A DNA stretch of 64,000 nt from Rhizomys pruinosus (GCA_009823505.1 VZQC01004706.1:540480-604479); one strand, 5' to 3'. Positions 11,085 to 22,708 are shown, counted from the first letter of the stretch. Notes: generated from the sequence alone by a model not told the origin. Numbers and translations are program-made.

Positions 11085-11264
11085 AGTTGTTTTACTTTTC
11101 AAAAATGCCTTTAAAATTCATTTAAAATAGGAGCTGGAGATGTATGGTAGATACCAGGTATTTGTCATGAGTGAGGCCCTAGATTCAGTTCTCAAAATCA
11201 TTTGAAGAAGGAAGGACAGAGGNCAAAACGAAAAATAATTTGGAAAAAAAAATTTCTTAAAAAA

Positions 11265-11500
11265 AATACGTGAGGAGGCAGCTCAGCAGCAGAGCACTTG
11301 CTGGCATGGGTGCAGCTTGACCCTCAGCACCAGATGGGAGCGAGGGAGGGAGGGAGGGAGGGAGGGAGGGGAAGGAAGGAAGGAAGGAACAAAGAAACAA
11401 AGAAAGCCTCACTAATCCCTATAATTGAGAGACTGAGGATTACAAGTTCATGACCAGCTTCATCTACATTATGAGACTTTATCTCAAAAGGAAAAAATAA
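11265..11500 (+). mobile_element. ID/B4-type SINE split by (GGGA)n/(GGAA)n
   Basis: A tRNA-like ID head (gcagctcagcagcagagcacttgctggcatgg) runs into a purine microsatellite at about 11338-11400. A degraded B1-like right half follows ('taattgagagactgaggattacaagttcatgaccagc'). ID plus B1 halves make a B4-type composite. The single ambiguous base of the window is just upstream at 11223. Confidence 0.55.
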
Positions 11501-12480
11501 TCTCTATTAATAAACTTATCGAGTTCTATAGAATGCTTAAACCTTAAGTATATGAACACTTGTATTTGTAGTTGAATACTCACAAATTGAGAAGTTTCTG
11601 CCTGAAGGTCTCTGATGTATCAGGTATAGAAATCTGGAGGCATCTTTTTGAAAGAGAAGGACCGAAGAAGGTGAGAAGCATTTTGCTACTTAAAATCATT
11701 ATTACCAAAGAAGTGAGAATATTTTATCTAATTTCTAAGTTATATAGGTAGCCAGAGTAGAGAAGCTTGAATACACATGTCTTTATTATATATGTAGCCA
11801 TACACTAAGAAATATAGTTAAAACCATATGTGCATTTCTCAGGGGTTTGGGAAACACCACATTTCTCTCTAGCTTCCCTAGCTATCCCAAAACCATTTAT
11901 TTCTGCTCTTCTCCCATCAATCTATGGTGTGTGAATACTAGTACATATGTATTCCTGAGGGTTGTGTGGCAAGGAACACAGTGCCAGACAAGAGATACCT
12001 CCTTTTGAGTTTTTCTTTTTTTCAGAGTGGTCCAAGAGACTCCCAGAATAACACAAGCTATTGCCAGAGCTCTTGGTTTTCTCCCAGACCTAGAAAATAA
12101 GATCCTACTGCTGAAAAGGGGACATAATTTGGACTCAAGACTTGGAGCAATGGAGCAGGCACTGAACTAGAAGTTTTCTACCTGAAATTTAGCTCTCATA
12201 GTTTTTGAGGATACTATGCAAGCTGCTAAGGAAGAAAATCAATAAATGGTCCAACTCAGCCCTAAAGCCTAATAACCATAATGAGTACCTCTATTGGTGC
12301 AGTAGTGGCTCTGTTATCTGGGAGTTAAACAACCAGCTATCTAATTGGACTTAAAGCCCTCTCAATGGGACTGAACTCATGGGTGGCACTGTAAACAGCC
12401 AAATATACATGACTGGAAAAGTCATAGATTCTAGAGAAATCACTATCTCTCACTTGGCTAGAAAACGAAATTTATTTCCT
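11500..12480. other. Non-coding stretch, nothing recognised
   Basis: No repeat family or gene recognised by eye. Moderately AT-rich. Confidence 0.35.
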
Positions 12481-12832
12481 GTATTAGTCACTTTTCTGTT
12501 GCTGTGATAAAACACCATGACCAAAGGAGCTTATAAAAGGAAGAGTTTATTTGAGCTTACGATTGATGGTTTCAGGGAATTAGAGTCCATTGTGGTGGGA
12601 GGCATGGCAGCTGGAGCTGGAGCAGCATGCAGAGGGTCACATCTCGCAATGAGCACAGGAAGCCAAGAGAGAGCAACTGTAGACCATGGGGCTTGTTAAA
12701 CTCACTAAGCCTGCCCCCAATAACGTACTTCCTCTAGCATGGCCACACCTTCTAAGACCTCCAAAAACAGTGCCACCAACTGGAGACAAATGTCTGAATA
12801 TGGGAGACACTCATTCAAACCACCACATTACC
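12481..12832 (+). mobile_element. Medium-reiterated rodent repeat (tgctgtgataaaacaccatgacc family)
   Basis: It begins gtattagtcacttttctgttgctgtgataaaacaccatgacc and contains 'ggcatggcagctggagc', 'ccacaccttctaagacc' and 'gtgccaccaactgg', in the order seen in a very common rodent interspersed repeat. An open frame at 12517-12699 is part of it and not a gene. Related copies occur at 24.2, 34.9 (reverse), 37.5 and 40.5 kb (reverse). The formal family name is uncertain. Confidence 0.7.
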
Positions 12833-13640
12833 ATATGCTAAATATGGATTCTTATATTTACAGACAAGTATATCACACATCACTCATCAAAGGAGCTTCT
12901 TTTTGCAAGAGATGGAAGCTACTGAAGAGTTCTACAACTTGTCATCCAGAGAGAACATAAGTCTAAGAGATGCCCAGTCCTAGCTGACATATCTACACTG
13001 GATCCTCTACATCTAAGGCTCATGGAACATATCAGAATAGAGGGTAGAGAGAAAACTGGTGCATTCCTCAACTCTCGCCAGTGAAGCTTCCTTATACAAC
13101 AGAGTGTGAAACACACAGAAAGCCACAACTGGCCACATTTTTAAAGAATAATAGACTGTGATATGTGTATCTCTGCATAGGACTCCCAGATTAAACCTCT
13201 CCCACCCACAGCTCAGGGTTCATTGCAGAACAGGGGCCAGAAAGATTGCGAGTGCCAGGGTTGGTCCACAAACATAGAGAAGAAGAGGCTTTCAGACCAT
13301 TGGAAGCTTGCTAATATTAACTTGTAGCATGGAGCACAAGACCTATGCCAACTCAACCAGACAAGGGCCCATAGTGAAGCACGGGAAATGGGTGACAGGC
13401 TGTAGCCTGGAACAGTTGGAGACTAATTACTACTAGGTGAGGAAGAGAAGACCCTTACTTATGATCTCTAGATGAGCTGACTAGGCTCCAGTGGATGAAT
13501 TTTAACTGAGGGGCATCTATGTACAAAGGCTTGACTGGATAAGACTTAACATGTATGGTTTGAATACATGAGGTCTGGTGGGTGGTAGGGGGGCATGGTT
13601 GGGAAGGGACTCTAAATTTCATTAAGAACTGTTGTATGAA
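12833..13640. other. Non-coding stretch
   Basis: No gene or repeat recognised. The composition is ordinary and the small open frames lack domains. Confidence 0.35.
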
Positions 13641-13644
13641 ATGT

Positions 13645-13990
13645 ACAGAAGCTCAATAACTTTTTAATTTATTTATTTATTTATGTATATGTGTGCCTAT
13701 ATGTGTATGTTTGAAGGTGGGCATGTGCATGTGACCAGTGTGTGTGGAGATAAGAGGGCTACTTTTCAGGCTCCTTATACCTTGTTTTGAGCAAGATATT
13801 TCTTGTTTCTTTTGCTGCACTGTGTTGTTCAGACAACCTGGTCTCTGAGCTCCTGGCTAATTCTCCTGTCTCCACTTGTCTTATCAGAAGATTTAGGATT
13901 ACAGATGTGCACCACCACTTCCGTGGGTTCTGGGAACTGAATTCAGTTTATCAAACCTGAGTTACAACTGCCTTTACTTAATTACCCACA
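13645..13990 (-). mobile_element. B4/RSINE1-type composite SINE
   Basis: A T-rich/ATTT start, then a B1-like middle in reverse ('cctggtctctgagctcctggctaattctcctgtctcc', 'ggattacagatgtgcaccaccac'), and an ID-like end. This is the B1-plus-tRNA architecture of B4/RSINE1, old and diverged. Confidence 0.65.
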
Positions 13991-13994
13991 TTCT

Positions 13995-14690
13995 GGACCA
14001 GACCTGTCTTTTTATTTTTGAAAAGGAAGCCAAAAAGAAATAAAGCTTAATTTAAGTGCAAGAAATATAGTCCATGATTTCTGTAAGGGTATTGATGGCA
14101 CAAAGGTGAGGATCTCAACCGTCACATCATGGAATAATGAGCAGCAGAGCTGGATATAAGGGACACACATAGGCCAGGCAGAGAGAGAAGTCACAAATGT
14201 CTCTAATTTTATCATATAACTTATTAAAATATCACTTGTGCCATCAATCAAGAAGTGGAACATGGAAGGAAGAGTTTTAAATATATAAAATCTTCAGATA
14301 AATAGATTTGAGATGCTGCAAATAAATCCAGAAGAAGAATTATCATGAGACTCAGCATAGGAGAAAAATATACACTTGGAAATCCAAGAACATGAAGGCA
14401 ATCATGAAGGATGAAAACATCACAGCAGCCAAAAACACTCAATACAGAAAATCCTTCCAAAGAGATTTTCAGAGAAGAGTGTTGATTGTACATGGGCATA
14501 ATAGGAAGAGATCTAATTGGAAAAGCAGATACAGAGAAAGTACTGACCAAAGAACACAAGTTTAATTTGAGTAAGAAAATAGCATCAATACTTTAGAATA
14601 TTTGAACAGCAATGGAAACAATCAGTAAGGGAAAGAATGTTTCTTAGCAGACTCAGAATCCCTCATTTGGTGGAAGAACTCTTAGAGAAT
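13995..14690. other. Non-coding stretch with antisense open frames
   Basis: Two minus-strand open frames (14012-14263 and 14248-14559) cover A-rich sequence, but they have no domain and are not conserved-looking. The purine-rich plus strand could be an eroded L1/HAL1 or ERV body. I cannot decide. Confidence 0.3.
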
Positions 14691-14699
14691 TTACATTTT

Positions 14700-14900
14700 A
14701 TTTTTACTTATTTGTTAACTAGTAACCCATTATTCATTTTACGATGTATGTTAATTGTCCAAATGAATGGATTCACTGTGGCATTTTCACATGTGTATAT
14801 CACCTACTTTGCTCAAATTCAAATCCTACTGCCCTCTCTGTTCCCTTTCTTCTTTCTCTCAAATAGTATCTGCTCTACTTTCATCTACTACATGCATGCA
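14700..14900 (-). mobile_element. Possible L1 3'-end fragment
   Basis: The phrase 'ttaattgtccaaatgaatggattcactgtggcattttcacatgtgtatatcacctactttgctcaaattc' resembles the reversed 3' end of rodent L1 families. Long T runs follow at 14908-14950 and 15077-15095. Low certainty. Confidence 0.35.
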
Positions 14901-15399
14901 TATTCCTTTTTTTTTTTTTTGCTATTTTTTCTTTTTTTTTTTTTTTTTTTCCACAGGAAAACAGAAACAATACAAAATGACAACAACAAAACAAATCAAT
15001 AAGAACAAAAACGGAGGGAGTTCCATTTCTTATTCTAGTGAAATCATCAATCCGTGGGGCTTGGTATGTACTGCTCTTTTTTTTTTTTTTTTTTCAACCC
15101 TTCCAGTTCATGACACCAAGGACCCGGAGGACACTGACTCAGGCTGGCTCTGATGGCACTGAATTGCCTAACAGCGTCACTCTCTGAGCTATGCACACCA
15201 GAGGGGAGGAAGCCCACACACTTCCAAGGACAACCAATTTTCTCTGCATCAGGATCATTTTTAGTCCTTATTTAGTTTTGAGGACTGTCTACTTATTTAT
15301 ACCTTGGTAGGCCTAATTTCCATTTTACATTTTCTTGCACAGCGTACATCCCCCAACTCAACCCTACTGCGTGAATCCTCCCTGACTTTCATTGTTTTC

Positions 15400-15575
15400 T
15401 TAGTTCTTGTCACTGATTATTTGGGGGTTAATTTTTTTGCTCATTGTATATTCTAAACATTAATCTGCTATTAAAGTGTAGCTGACACTGACTTTATCCC
15501 CTTCTGTAACTGTCTTTTCACTGTCTTTAGTGTTTTGTTCATTGTGATGAAGCTTTCAAATAACATGTTTCTACT
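15400..15575 (-). mobile_element. Possible old L1 ORF2 fragment
   Basis: 'ttgctcattgtatattctaaacattaatctgctattaaagtg' followed by 'tgtaactgtcttttcactg' matches, at the level of wording, the minus strand of mammalian L1 ORF2 near its C-terminal third. Very diverged. Confidence 0.35.
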
Positions 15576-15790
15576 TGACTACTCATCAAGTTAAAAATAT
15601 AAAGATTTATTAAGATTGTGCAGCTTTTTCAAAACTGAGTCCTATGGTACCATAGGAAAGAAAATAAAAACATAAACTTTGGAAAAGTTGAAGTCAAATG
15701 ATCAAGGATTGTTACTGAGTCAATACACCTGTGTTTACTTTTCTACGATATTTATTATTCTTTTTTATATTTTGACATTAAAAACAAAGC

Positions 15791-15950
15791 AGGGCTGGGG
15801 CGTGGTGGGGTTGCAAACAGCCTTTAATCCTAGCACTATGGGAAGCAGAGGCAGGCGGATCTTTGTGGAGTTCAAGGCCACCGGGTCTACAGAGTGAGTT
15901 CCGACAGCTGGGGCTACAGAGAAAAAAAAAAAAAAAAAAAAAACAAGGCA
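15791..15950 (+). mobile_element. B1 SINE
   Basis: gggctggggcgtggtggggttgc head, then 'aatcctagcactatgggaagcagaggcaggcggatc' and 'ttcaaggccaccgggtctacagagtgagttc', ending in an A-run. This is a 7SL-derived pol III element and the only clearly plus-oriented solitary B1 in this region. Confidence 0.88.
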
Positions 15951-16101
15951 AAAAAAAAAAATCAAGGAAAATAATTTAGTTTGGAAATAGTTCGAAAATG
16001 GCCCATTAAAACCATCTGATATGCTTGTTTTATATTTCATTAATTTCCTTTAGATCTAGGACTCTGTTCCACTAGTAGTTTATATGAAAAGTTTGAAAAT
16101 T

Positions 16102-16284
16102 TGGAGGTAGACAGATTGCTCAGTGGTTGAGAGTGTATGTGCTGATAGAGGACCCAGTTTTCACACCCAAAACAGGCAGGACACAACTGCCTATAACTCC
16201 AGCTCTCTCTCTCTCTCTCGCTCTCTCTCGTCTCCTCTCTCTCTCTCAACAACACACACACCACACACACACATACACACACAA

Positions 16285-16312
<28 letters not shown>
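16102..16312 (+). mobile_element. B3/B2-type SINE with (CT)n-(CA)n-(T)n tail
   Basis: A weak tRNA-like head (agattgctcagtggttgagagtg), a short body to 'gcctataactccag', then (CT)n at 16202-16247, CA repeats, and a T26-like run at 16285-16310. Low complexity has replaced the normal 3' half. Confidence 0.55.
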
Positions 16313-16315
<3 letters not shown>

Positions 16316-16319
16316 AATT

Positions 16320-17110
16320 AAAAATAAAAACATTACAATATTATGTAGAATTCTATTACTGCCTAAAGAGAATCCTTCTGATAAAATGCACTGATTCTAT
16401 AAGGTACAAAATGTTTGTCAGTACAATGAAATAAATGGGAGAAGGGGACCATAACAATGTATGGAACCGATGATGCCTGGAAGTACATTTCTGCTCTGGA
16501 TGCAACTCTAACACTGAGTATGCATATTATGAACATGATTACACTAAAGGAAGGGTATTATTGTTTTAAGCAAGTTTACATTTTTTTTAATTCAAAAAGC
16601 ATAGCAATTTCATTTAACATTAAGGAATTAAATTGAGAGCTTCATTTGAATTTGGTAAACAATAGCCCTTATTCACCTTTTGTCTACTAACTCCAATTGC
16701 TAAGGGAATCAGCAACTTGAAGAGTAAGTCAGTATAGGAGTGAAAACAAAATTGCCTTGGTTAATGGTTTGTGAAAGAATCAAATGCAAGGGCTCATCTG
16801 AACCTTAGCTGTGTCAATTACTTAGATGAAGAGCTAACGGGCTACCTTTCAGAATAGTGCCAATGGTATTAGCAGGCTAAACAAAGTAAATTGGACTCCA
16901 GATGTAGCATAAGTCAATGACTTTGCCAAGACTCAATCAGAAGCAGCCTGGACCATTGGCATACAGCACGGGTAAATGTAGTTTGCCTAAGAAAACAACT
17001 ATATATTCTGTCGTAGCAGTGAAAACAAATAATGCAAACAAACTATATTAGCACATCTACATTTATCAGGAATATATTTTTCATTCAGCTTATATTCTCA
17101 ATACACACAT
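16320..17110. other. Non-repetitive stretch
   Basis: No repeat or gene recognised. One of the longer single-copy-looking intervals, AT-rich. Confidence 0.4.
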
Positions 17111-17118
17111 ATATTACA

Positions 17119-17147
17119 AGATATATATATATATATATATATATATA
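17119..17147. repeat. (AT)n microsatellite
   Basis: Uninterrupted alternating AT. Confidence 0.85.
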
Positions 17148-17308
17148 AACAACCAAATAGAGAACAAAAAAATGGAAATCAATAATAAATACTATTATGC
17201 ATATATGACATTTTTATCAAGAGTTTTAACTTGGGTTGGATTAATTATATTTGGGAACAACTTTTAGGCTGTGAGAAGAGACATTGTGAAAATTTCCTTA
17301 TAAGAGAT

Positions 17309-17311
17309 AAA

Positions 17312-17357
<46 letters not shown>

Positions 17358-17371
17358 CTCTCTCTCTCTCT
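17309..17371. repeat. (CT)n microsatellite
   Basis: CT dinucleotides with one CG variant. It forms the 3' tail of the SINE that follows in reverse orientation. Confidence 0.9.
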
Positions 17372-17735
17372 TTTGGCAGTGTCCTATATGAGCAATTATA
17401 TGTGAGCATGAATGTGGAGCCCAGAGGTCAACTTTACGATCTTCAAATATCTTCCTCACTTGTTCTTGTTTTGTTTTGTGAGAGCATTGTTTTTGTTTGT
17501 TTTTTGTTTGTTTAATTCCTGAGACAAGTTTTCTCAATTTTACCTGGAGCTCACCAATTTGGTTAGAATGGGTGTCCAGGAAGCTCAAGTGATCCTTCTT
17601 TTTCTCTCTCCACCTCTGGGGTTATAAGCATGTGCCAAATGCTTGGCTTTTTTTCCATGGGCTCTGGGGGCTGAACTCAGGTCCTCGCACTTGCACAGCA
17701 AGTACTTTAACACACGTGCTTATGAGTATCAGAAC
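17372..17735 (-). mobile_element. B4/RSINE1-type composite SINE
   Basis: 'gtggagcccagaggtcaacttta' (tRNA-derived 3' part), a B1-like middle (ctgagacaag...tacctggagctcacc...ggttataagcatgtgcc) and the tRNA-like head region 'ctgaactcaggtcctcgcacttgcacagcaagtac', all in reverse. Confidence 0.7.
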
Positions 17736-17875
17736 CTTTGCAACAAAGCCATGCATTACCTTTCTCTTAGGTCACTAACTGATAAAAAGTCCCTGGTGCA
17801 ATAGGCTACCAAAGACCCAATACCTATAGGTAAGGCAATTGATTCTTACTGCTTTTTATAATTCTCTTTTCTTTT

Positions 17876-18057
17876 CCTTTTTTTTTTTTTTTTTTTTCTT
17901 TCTTTTTTTTTTTGGTCTTTTCGAGACAGGGTCTCCCTGTAGTCCCAGCTGTCCGAGAACTCACTCTGTAGACCAGGCCGACCTTGAATTCACAAAGATC
18001 CACCTGTCTCTCCCTCCTGAGTGCTAGGATTAAAAGCGTGTGCCACCATGCCCGGCA
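17876..18057 (-). mobile_element. B1 SINE with 18-bp TSD
   Basis: Complete reverse B1: T-run, gagacagggtctccctg, cactctgtagaccagg and ccaccatgcccggc. Flanked by perfect repeats of ataattctcttttctttt at 17858-17875 and 18058-18075. Shows recent L1-mediated insertion. Confidence 0.95.
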
Positions 18058-18090
18058 ATAATTCTCTTTTCTTTTAAAGATATTAGTACC

Positions 18091-18338
18091 CTTTATTTTA
18101 TTTTACTTTATTTATTTTTTATGTGTATGTATGTACTGTCTGCATGTAGGTTTGTGCACCCGTGTGGTGCAATGCTGTGGAGGTCAGAAGAGGGTCTCGG
18201 ATTCCCCCTGGAACTGGAATTCTCCTGGAATTGGAGTTACAGATGGTTCTCAGCCACTATGTGGGTGCTGGGGATTGAGCCCGGGTCATCTGCAAGAGCA
18301 GTCGGTGCTCTTAACTGCTAGTCCATCTTTCCAGCCCC
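18091..18338 (-). mobile_element. B2-like SINE, long variant
   Basis: ATTT-rich tail, 'gtactgtctgcatgtaggtttgtgcacccg', and the long-variant body to ccatctttccagcccc. It lies immediately downstream of the B1 copy. Confidence 0.92.
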
Positions 18339-18344
18339 TATAAT

Positions 18345-18457
18345 TCTCTTTTATATTTCTCTTTTTCTCTTTCTCTCTCCCTTTCTTTCCTTTATTCTTT
18401 CTTCCTTTTTCTCTCTTCCTTTCTCTCTCTCTCTTTCTTTCTTTCTTTTTCTTTTTT

Positions 18458-18537
<80 letters not shown>

Positions 18538-18539
18538 TC
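18345..18539. repeat. Pyrimidine tract with (CTTT)n
   Basis: CT/TC-rich sequence that becomes a pure (CTTT)n array of more than 20 units at about 18449-18539. It could form triplex structure. It ends at the tail of a reverse SINE. Confidence 0.9.
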
Positions 18540-18692
18540 ATGTGTACACAAAGGCCAGAAGATGGCATCAGATCCTTCGAGCTGGGGTTCTAGACAGCTA
18601 TGAGCTGCCCATTGTGTTTGCTGGAAATGGAACTCAGATCCTCTGGAAAGAGCAGCTATCTTCTAATCCACTGAGTCATCTCTTTGGTCCCT
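18540..18692 (-). mobile_element. B3/B2-type SINE
   Basis: 'aaggccagaagatggcatcagatccttcgagctgg' to 'atccactgagtcatctctttggtcc' in reverse. Its tail is the CTTT array. Confidence 0.7.
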
Positions 18693-18720
18693 TGTAATTC
18701 ATTTAAAGTTATGACTCAGC

Positions 18721-19762
18721 TGTGTTTCTTTTTTTATAATACTTCTATTGATGTTTTGTATATTTCAGACATCAGTTTTCAGTTCAATTTAGACACATTC
18801 CCCTTTCCCTTCCCCTGACTCCACCCCAGATCATGCATTCTGCCATACATATCCTGCATCTTTCTCTCACTGTTTTTAAATTTTTTCTCTGCAAAGGTTT
18901 ATTGTTTTGGGTAGAATTTAACTATATCAGTCTGTTCTTTGAGACAGTCTTTATGTTGTTGTGGTTCCCTCCCTATTGTATTGCTCCAAAATATGTCTAT
19001 ATAAACCTCATATTTGTACCAGAATTATGTCCTCCAGGAATAACCTGTATGTTAACTCTGGTATATGTTTAGGAGTTTACATTTTCCCTTTAATTTTATA
19101 TTACTCTAAACTATGAATATATACCTTCCACCCATATACATTAATTACCATGTCTGAAAGTAAGTGGTAAGTTAATTCTAGGGCTCATTAAGAGATTCAC
19201 ATTATAACCTTACAGTTGCTTTAAGATATAAAGAAATATAACAATAACGCGCTTGCCTTTCAACTGGAGGATTTGGTACTAGCATCCACAAATGAGGGAA
19301 ACCATTCCCTGTTTGTTTAGGGGGGACTGTGTTACTTCACTTAGCATAATGGCTTCAAGTTCCATCCATTTACCTGCAAAGTTCATGATGTCATCTTTCT
19401 TTACTGCTGCATACTCCATTGTGTAAATGTTACACATTTTTGTTAGTCACTCATCAGTTGAGGGACATTTGGGTTGGTTCCAGCTCTTTGCTATTGTGAA
19501 AAGAACTGCAATAAACATAGATGTGCATGTATCTTTGCAATAGGATGAGTCTTGTGGGTATATACTCAGGAGTGGTATGGCTGGGTCAGGTGGAATGCTC
19601 ATTTTGAGTCTTTTAAGGGTTTTCCACACTGCTTTCCCTAATGGTTATACAAGTTTACATTGCCACCAGCAGTGGATGAGTGTTCCCCTTTCCCCACAAC
19701 CTCTCCAGTGTTTTGTGTCTTTTGTTTACTTGATCTTAGCCAGTCTTATTGGAGTGAGATGT
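18721..19762 (-). mobile_element. 5'-truncated L1 (ORF2 C-terminus and 3' UTR)
   Basis: On the minus strand, 19762-19370 encodes the L1 ORF2 C-terminus: reversed forms of the CGE-type Cys-rich block, a QPKCPSTDEW stretch (frame 19629-19447) and the MWYIYTMEFY-type block. It then enters the same 3' UTR as the 2.1-8.2 kb L1. The left end has T-rich 'tttttttataatacttctattgatg', the reversed poly(A) end. It is about 1 kb long. No clear TSD was found. Confidence 0.85.
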
Positions 19763-20002
19763 TTAATTTATAAAATAAAATTTCCCATTCATCATAATTG
19801 AAAACAACATGTATATGTGTACTTTAAATTATCTCTCAAAATATTTGAGAAAATAATTAAGAGAAAATATTTTATACACATGAGAGTCTGCTTCCTTCTG
19901 TTTTCTTTTAAGCCAGTGAGCCCTGGCTCCAATTTGTTTCTACGAGTTCTCAAAAAAGGTCAAATGGTATTAGAAAGTAATTTTCCAATTTTACTAAAGT
20001 AG

Positions 20003-20078
20003 AACACGGGTGCACAGACCTGCATGCAGACAGTACATTCATACACATACAGAAATAAATAAAAATTTAAAAAAAAGA
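20003..20078 (+). mobile_element. 5'-truncated B2-like SINE tail
   Basis: Only the last ~75 bases of the long B2-like SINE are present: acgggtgcacagacctgcatgc, acagtacattcatacacatacag, then an A-rich tail. This is 5' truncation, less usual for SINEs. Confidence 0.8.
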
Positions 20079-20079
20079 A

Positions 20080-20750
20080 ATATGTATTAAAGTAATTAAA
20101 TAATTAAGTTAAGAAAATTACTATAATTTCACTTAATCACTAAAAATTTAATGAGCTACACTCCAAAGTTAAAGACATGTATATAAGTGAGATTTATCCT
20201 TAATAATTTATGAAGAAAAATAAGTTACAGAAGGGTCCATTGTTAGATTTTATTAAATGTCCTCTTCCTATCTGGACTACCAGAGTGGCTTCCTTACTGT
20301 GAAAACTGAGTTCCCTTTTAGAGTTCTTAGTCTCATTAACAAAAATTTAACAGACTCACGATGCAGCTCGAGGAAAATTTTACAGTGTTTGAGAGGAAAA
20401 CAAACGTACAGGAAAGATGAAAATACCCACAGCTGTCAGGAGGAAGGGAGAAGAAGAAATAGTCATCCCTTTTTAGCTAGGCATGAAGGTCAGAGAAACA
20501 GAAAGCCCACACTGTCAGGGAAGGCAAGTTTAGGAGACGCAGTATGAGATCAGGGAACACAGGCTTCCAGGATCTCCTGTCCCAGTGCAAACTCATGGTA
20601 AGAAAAAGAAATAGAGACAGCTAAATTCAAATGGGCTAATGGGCTGTGGAAAGAACTTGGAAAAACATCCAGCCACCTGGTCCATGGCCTTTTACAGGAC
20701 ATTTGCTCGTGCTCTATTCATTAAATGAAGTCCAGGTAGGGAGGGCTTCT
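20080..20750. other. Non-repetitive stretch
   Basis: Nothing recognised. The open frame at 20257-20547 has no domain or codon pattern suggesting a gene. Confidence 0.4.
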
Positions 20751-20759
20751 AGTCTTCCT

Positions 20760-20905
20760 CTGCACACTGGCTATTTCTACACCTTACTATAGATGTTTCT
20801 GTTCAGTCCCTATTCTGCCATAGCCTCAAACTGATAATCTTTCTGGTTCTGCCTGAAAGTGCTGGTATTACAGACATGCACCACTACATCAGTGTGTGGA
20901 TTTGA
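20760..20905 (-). mobile_element. Degraded B1/B4 fragment
   Basis: 'gcctcaaactgataatctttctggttctgcctgaaagtgctggtattacagacatgcaccactacatc' is a diverged reverse B1 right half. Confidence 0.5.
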
Positions 20906-20947
20906 ATACTCATGGTTTAGGAGGGCTGGGTCAGTATACTTACCGAC

Positions 20948-20952
<5 letters not shown>

Positions 20953-21020
<68 letters not shown>

Positions 21021-21086
21021 AGATATAGATATAGATATAGATATAGATATAGATATAGATATATAGATATATAGATATAGATACAT
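20953..21086. repeat. Compound (CT)n-(AT)n-(ATAG)n microsatellite
   Basis: Three tracts follow directly: CT (20953-20980), AT (20981-21003) and about 12 units of a GATATA hexamer. This is an expanding compound microsatellite. Confidence 0.9.
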
Positions 21087-21192
21087 AAACAAAGAACATT
21101 TGTTCAGCAACAATGATACTTTTTAGAATTATAACATACAGTGAAGAAAAACAAATGTCTTAGCTTCTTAAAATTCATGGCCCTAGCATTTT

Positions 21193-22120
21193 TTTAAAAA
21201 ATTTAATTTTTATTGATGCTTTGTGCATTTCGTACATCATTTTCCAATTCAGATCAGGCATATTTCCCTTTCCCTTCCCCCCCACCCCCACCCCATCCCA
21301 GATCATGTATTTTGACATAACTGTCCTGCATCTTTCAGGTTTTTTTTTTTCATTTTTTAGCTATAAGTGATAATCCATGAGTACAAGCATCCTTCGTGCA
21401 AAACCAATCTGCAGACTGTTGTGCCCAAACCCCCACAGTCCCACCATCCAGTGGGGGGGTGACAGGTTGTTTGTTCAATCAAGTTGATCAAATGAGTGTC
21501 CAGACTACATCGCTGTAGTTTCACCATTCACCCCAATCGCAGCCTTTACATTCTACCACGCCCCCTCTTCCGCAGATTGTTCCCTAGGCTTAGAAAAGGG
21601 GCACAGGTGGATGAGAAGTAAAACAGTCCACTCTCTCTGGAGCTGTTGACTTGGACTCTGGTCAATTCTGGCTGTTTCCTTTCATGGGCTGACAGTTTGT
21701 TCAGGAGTAACCTTTCGATCCTACTAATGAAGCACAAGTAATTAGATATATAGGTATTTAAGCAGCACTAATAGTTATAGTAGGTTACTTTGGCATAGAC
21801 ACATATGTTTGGATGATATGTTAATCCATGAATTACATTTTTACCCCCTGTTAAATATGACAGGGTCTTACTGTGGCTTATAACATCTCCTAACCTGTAG
21901 AGGATGTAAGCTTGTGGCATCAGCCATGGGTTATTCCTCCAAGGAGAGAGCCAATAGCCAATTAGATTTGGGATATACAGGCACATGGCTGCCTCTGCTG
22001 CACAGTATTTCCAGGCAGGTGAGGTGTAGCTGGTGCTGACGGTGGAGTCTTGCTTGACTCAGGGAGACCCGTATTTGCTTTATCAGTTTAGTGGCCTTTG
22101 GTAACACTCTCTGGCCCTAG
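21193..22120 (-). mobile_element. 5'-truncated L1-type insertion (3' UTR module) with TSD
   Basis: The left end is the reversed L1 tail (tttaatttttattgatgctttg; 'cccagatcatgtattttgaca') up to about 21342. A T-run and a ~760-bp module shared with 61.8-62.4 kb follow. The whole is flanked by ccctagcatttt at 21181-21192 and 22121-22132, so tail and module entered as one unit. That implies the module is part of an L1 3' UTR or was carried with it. The antisense frame at 21546-21737 is mirrored at 61990-62181 and comes only from this shared repeat. Confidence 0.75.
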
Positions 22121-22373
22121 CCCTAGCATTTTACTCTTGGTGATTTGAGGACAATAAATCATTAGTCTTATTAATTCTCAGAGATTTGAAAATTATGATT
22201 ATTTTAAATATATTAATAGCAACCTTCATACTCTATTATTTTAGTAGCTAGGATTATTATTTTAAAAATAAAATACACTGTTTAGTAGTACTTACACAGA
22301 ATATCAAAACAATGAAAATCATAATTTAAAATTCAGGTATCCCACAAAGGTAGCAGACACAATATATAATAAG

Positions 22374-22526
22374 AAATTTTTTGTCTATTTGAGACAGGGT
22401 CTCCCCATAGCCCCAGCTGTCCTGGAACTCACTCTGTAGACCAGGCTGGCCTTGAACTCATAGAGATCCATCTGCCTCTGCCTCCCAAGTGCTAGGACTA
22501 AAGGCGTGCACTACCATGCTTGGCTC
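22374..22526 (-). mobile_element. B1 SINE with TSD
   Basis: Full reverse B1 (gagacagggtctccccatag to ctaccatgcttggct), flanked by tataataag at 22365-22373 and 22527-22535. Confidence 0.92.
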
Positions 22527-22708
22527 TATAATAAGGATTTTATAGACAATTTTCCATAAAATTCAAACCAGCTTTCTAAAATTTTATTTTTAGACAGAAA
22601 AAAGATTAAATAGAAAGACCACACAAGATTTCCTAAATGAATTATTCAGACATTGTCCTAACCTGCCATTTCAGGTAATAAGTAAGATATGTAAAAAAAT
22701 TACTATTA

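Noticed and set aside
11223..11223. Ambiguous base N
   Set aside because: A single uncalled base in the assembly with no biological meaning.
14012..14559. Two overlapping hydrophobic minus-strand frames as membrane proteins
   Set aside because: They are antisense to an A-rich strand, which yields Phe/Leu/Ile/Ser-rich translations by composition. No start context or domain is present.
14880..14960. Pyrimidine tract followed by CCACAGG as a 3' splice site
   Set aside because: No matching coding exon follows; the tract is a T-run typical of a reversed retroposon tail.
18351..18551. Lys/Arg/Glu-rich small protein
   Set aside because: It is the translation of a (CTTT)n pyrimidine tract.
21546..21737. 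63-codon minus-strand frame conserved at 61990-62181
   Set aside because: The similarity comes from the shared L1-type 3' module, and flanking non-coding bases are equally similar. A coding role would need a synonymous-substitution excess, which I cannot compute.
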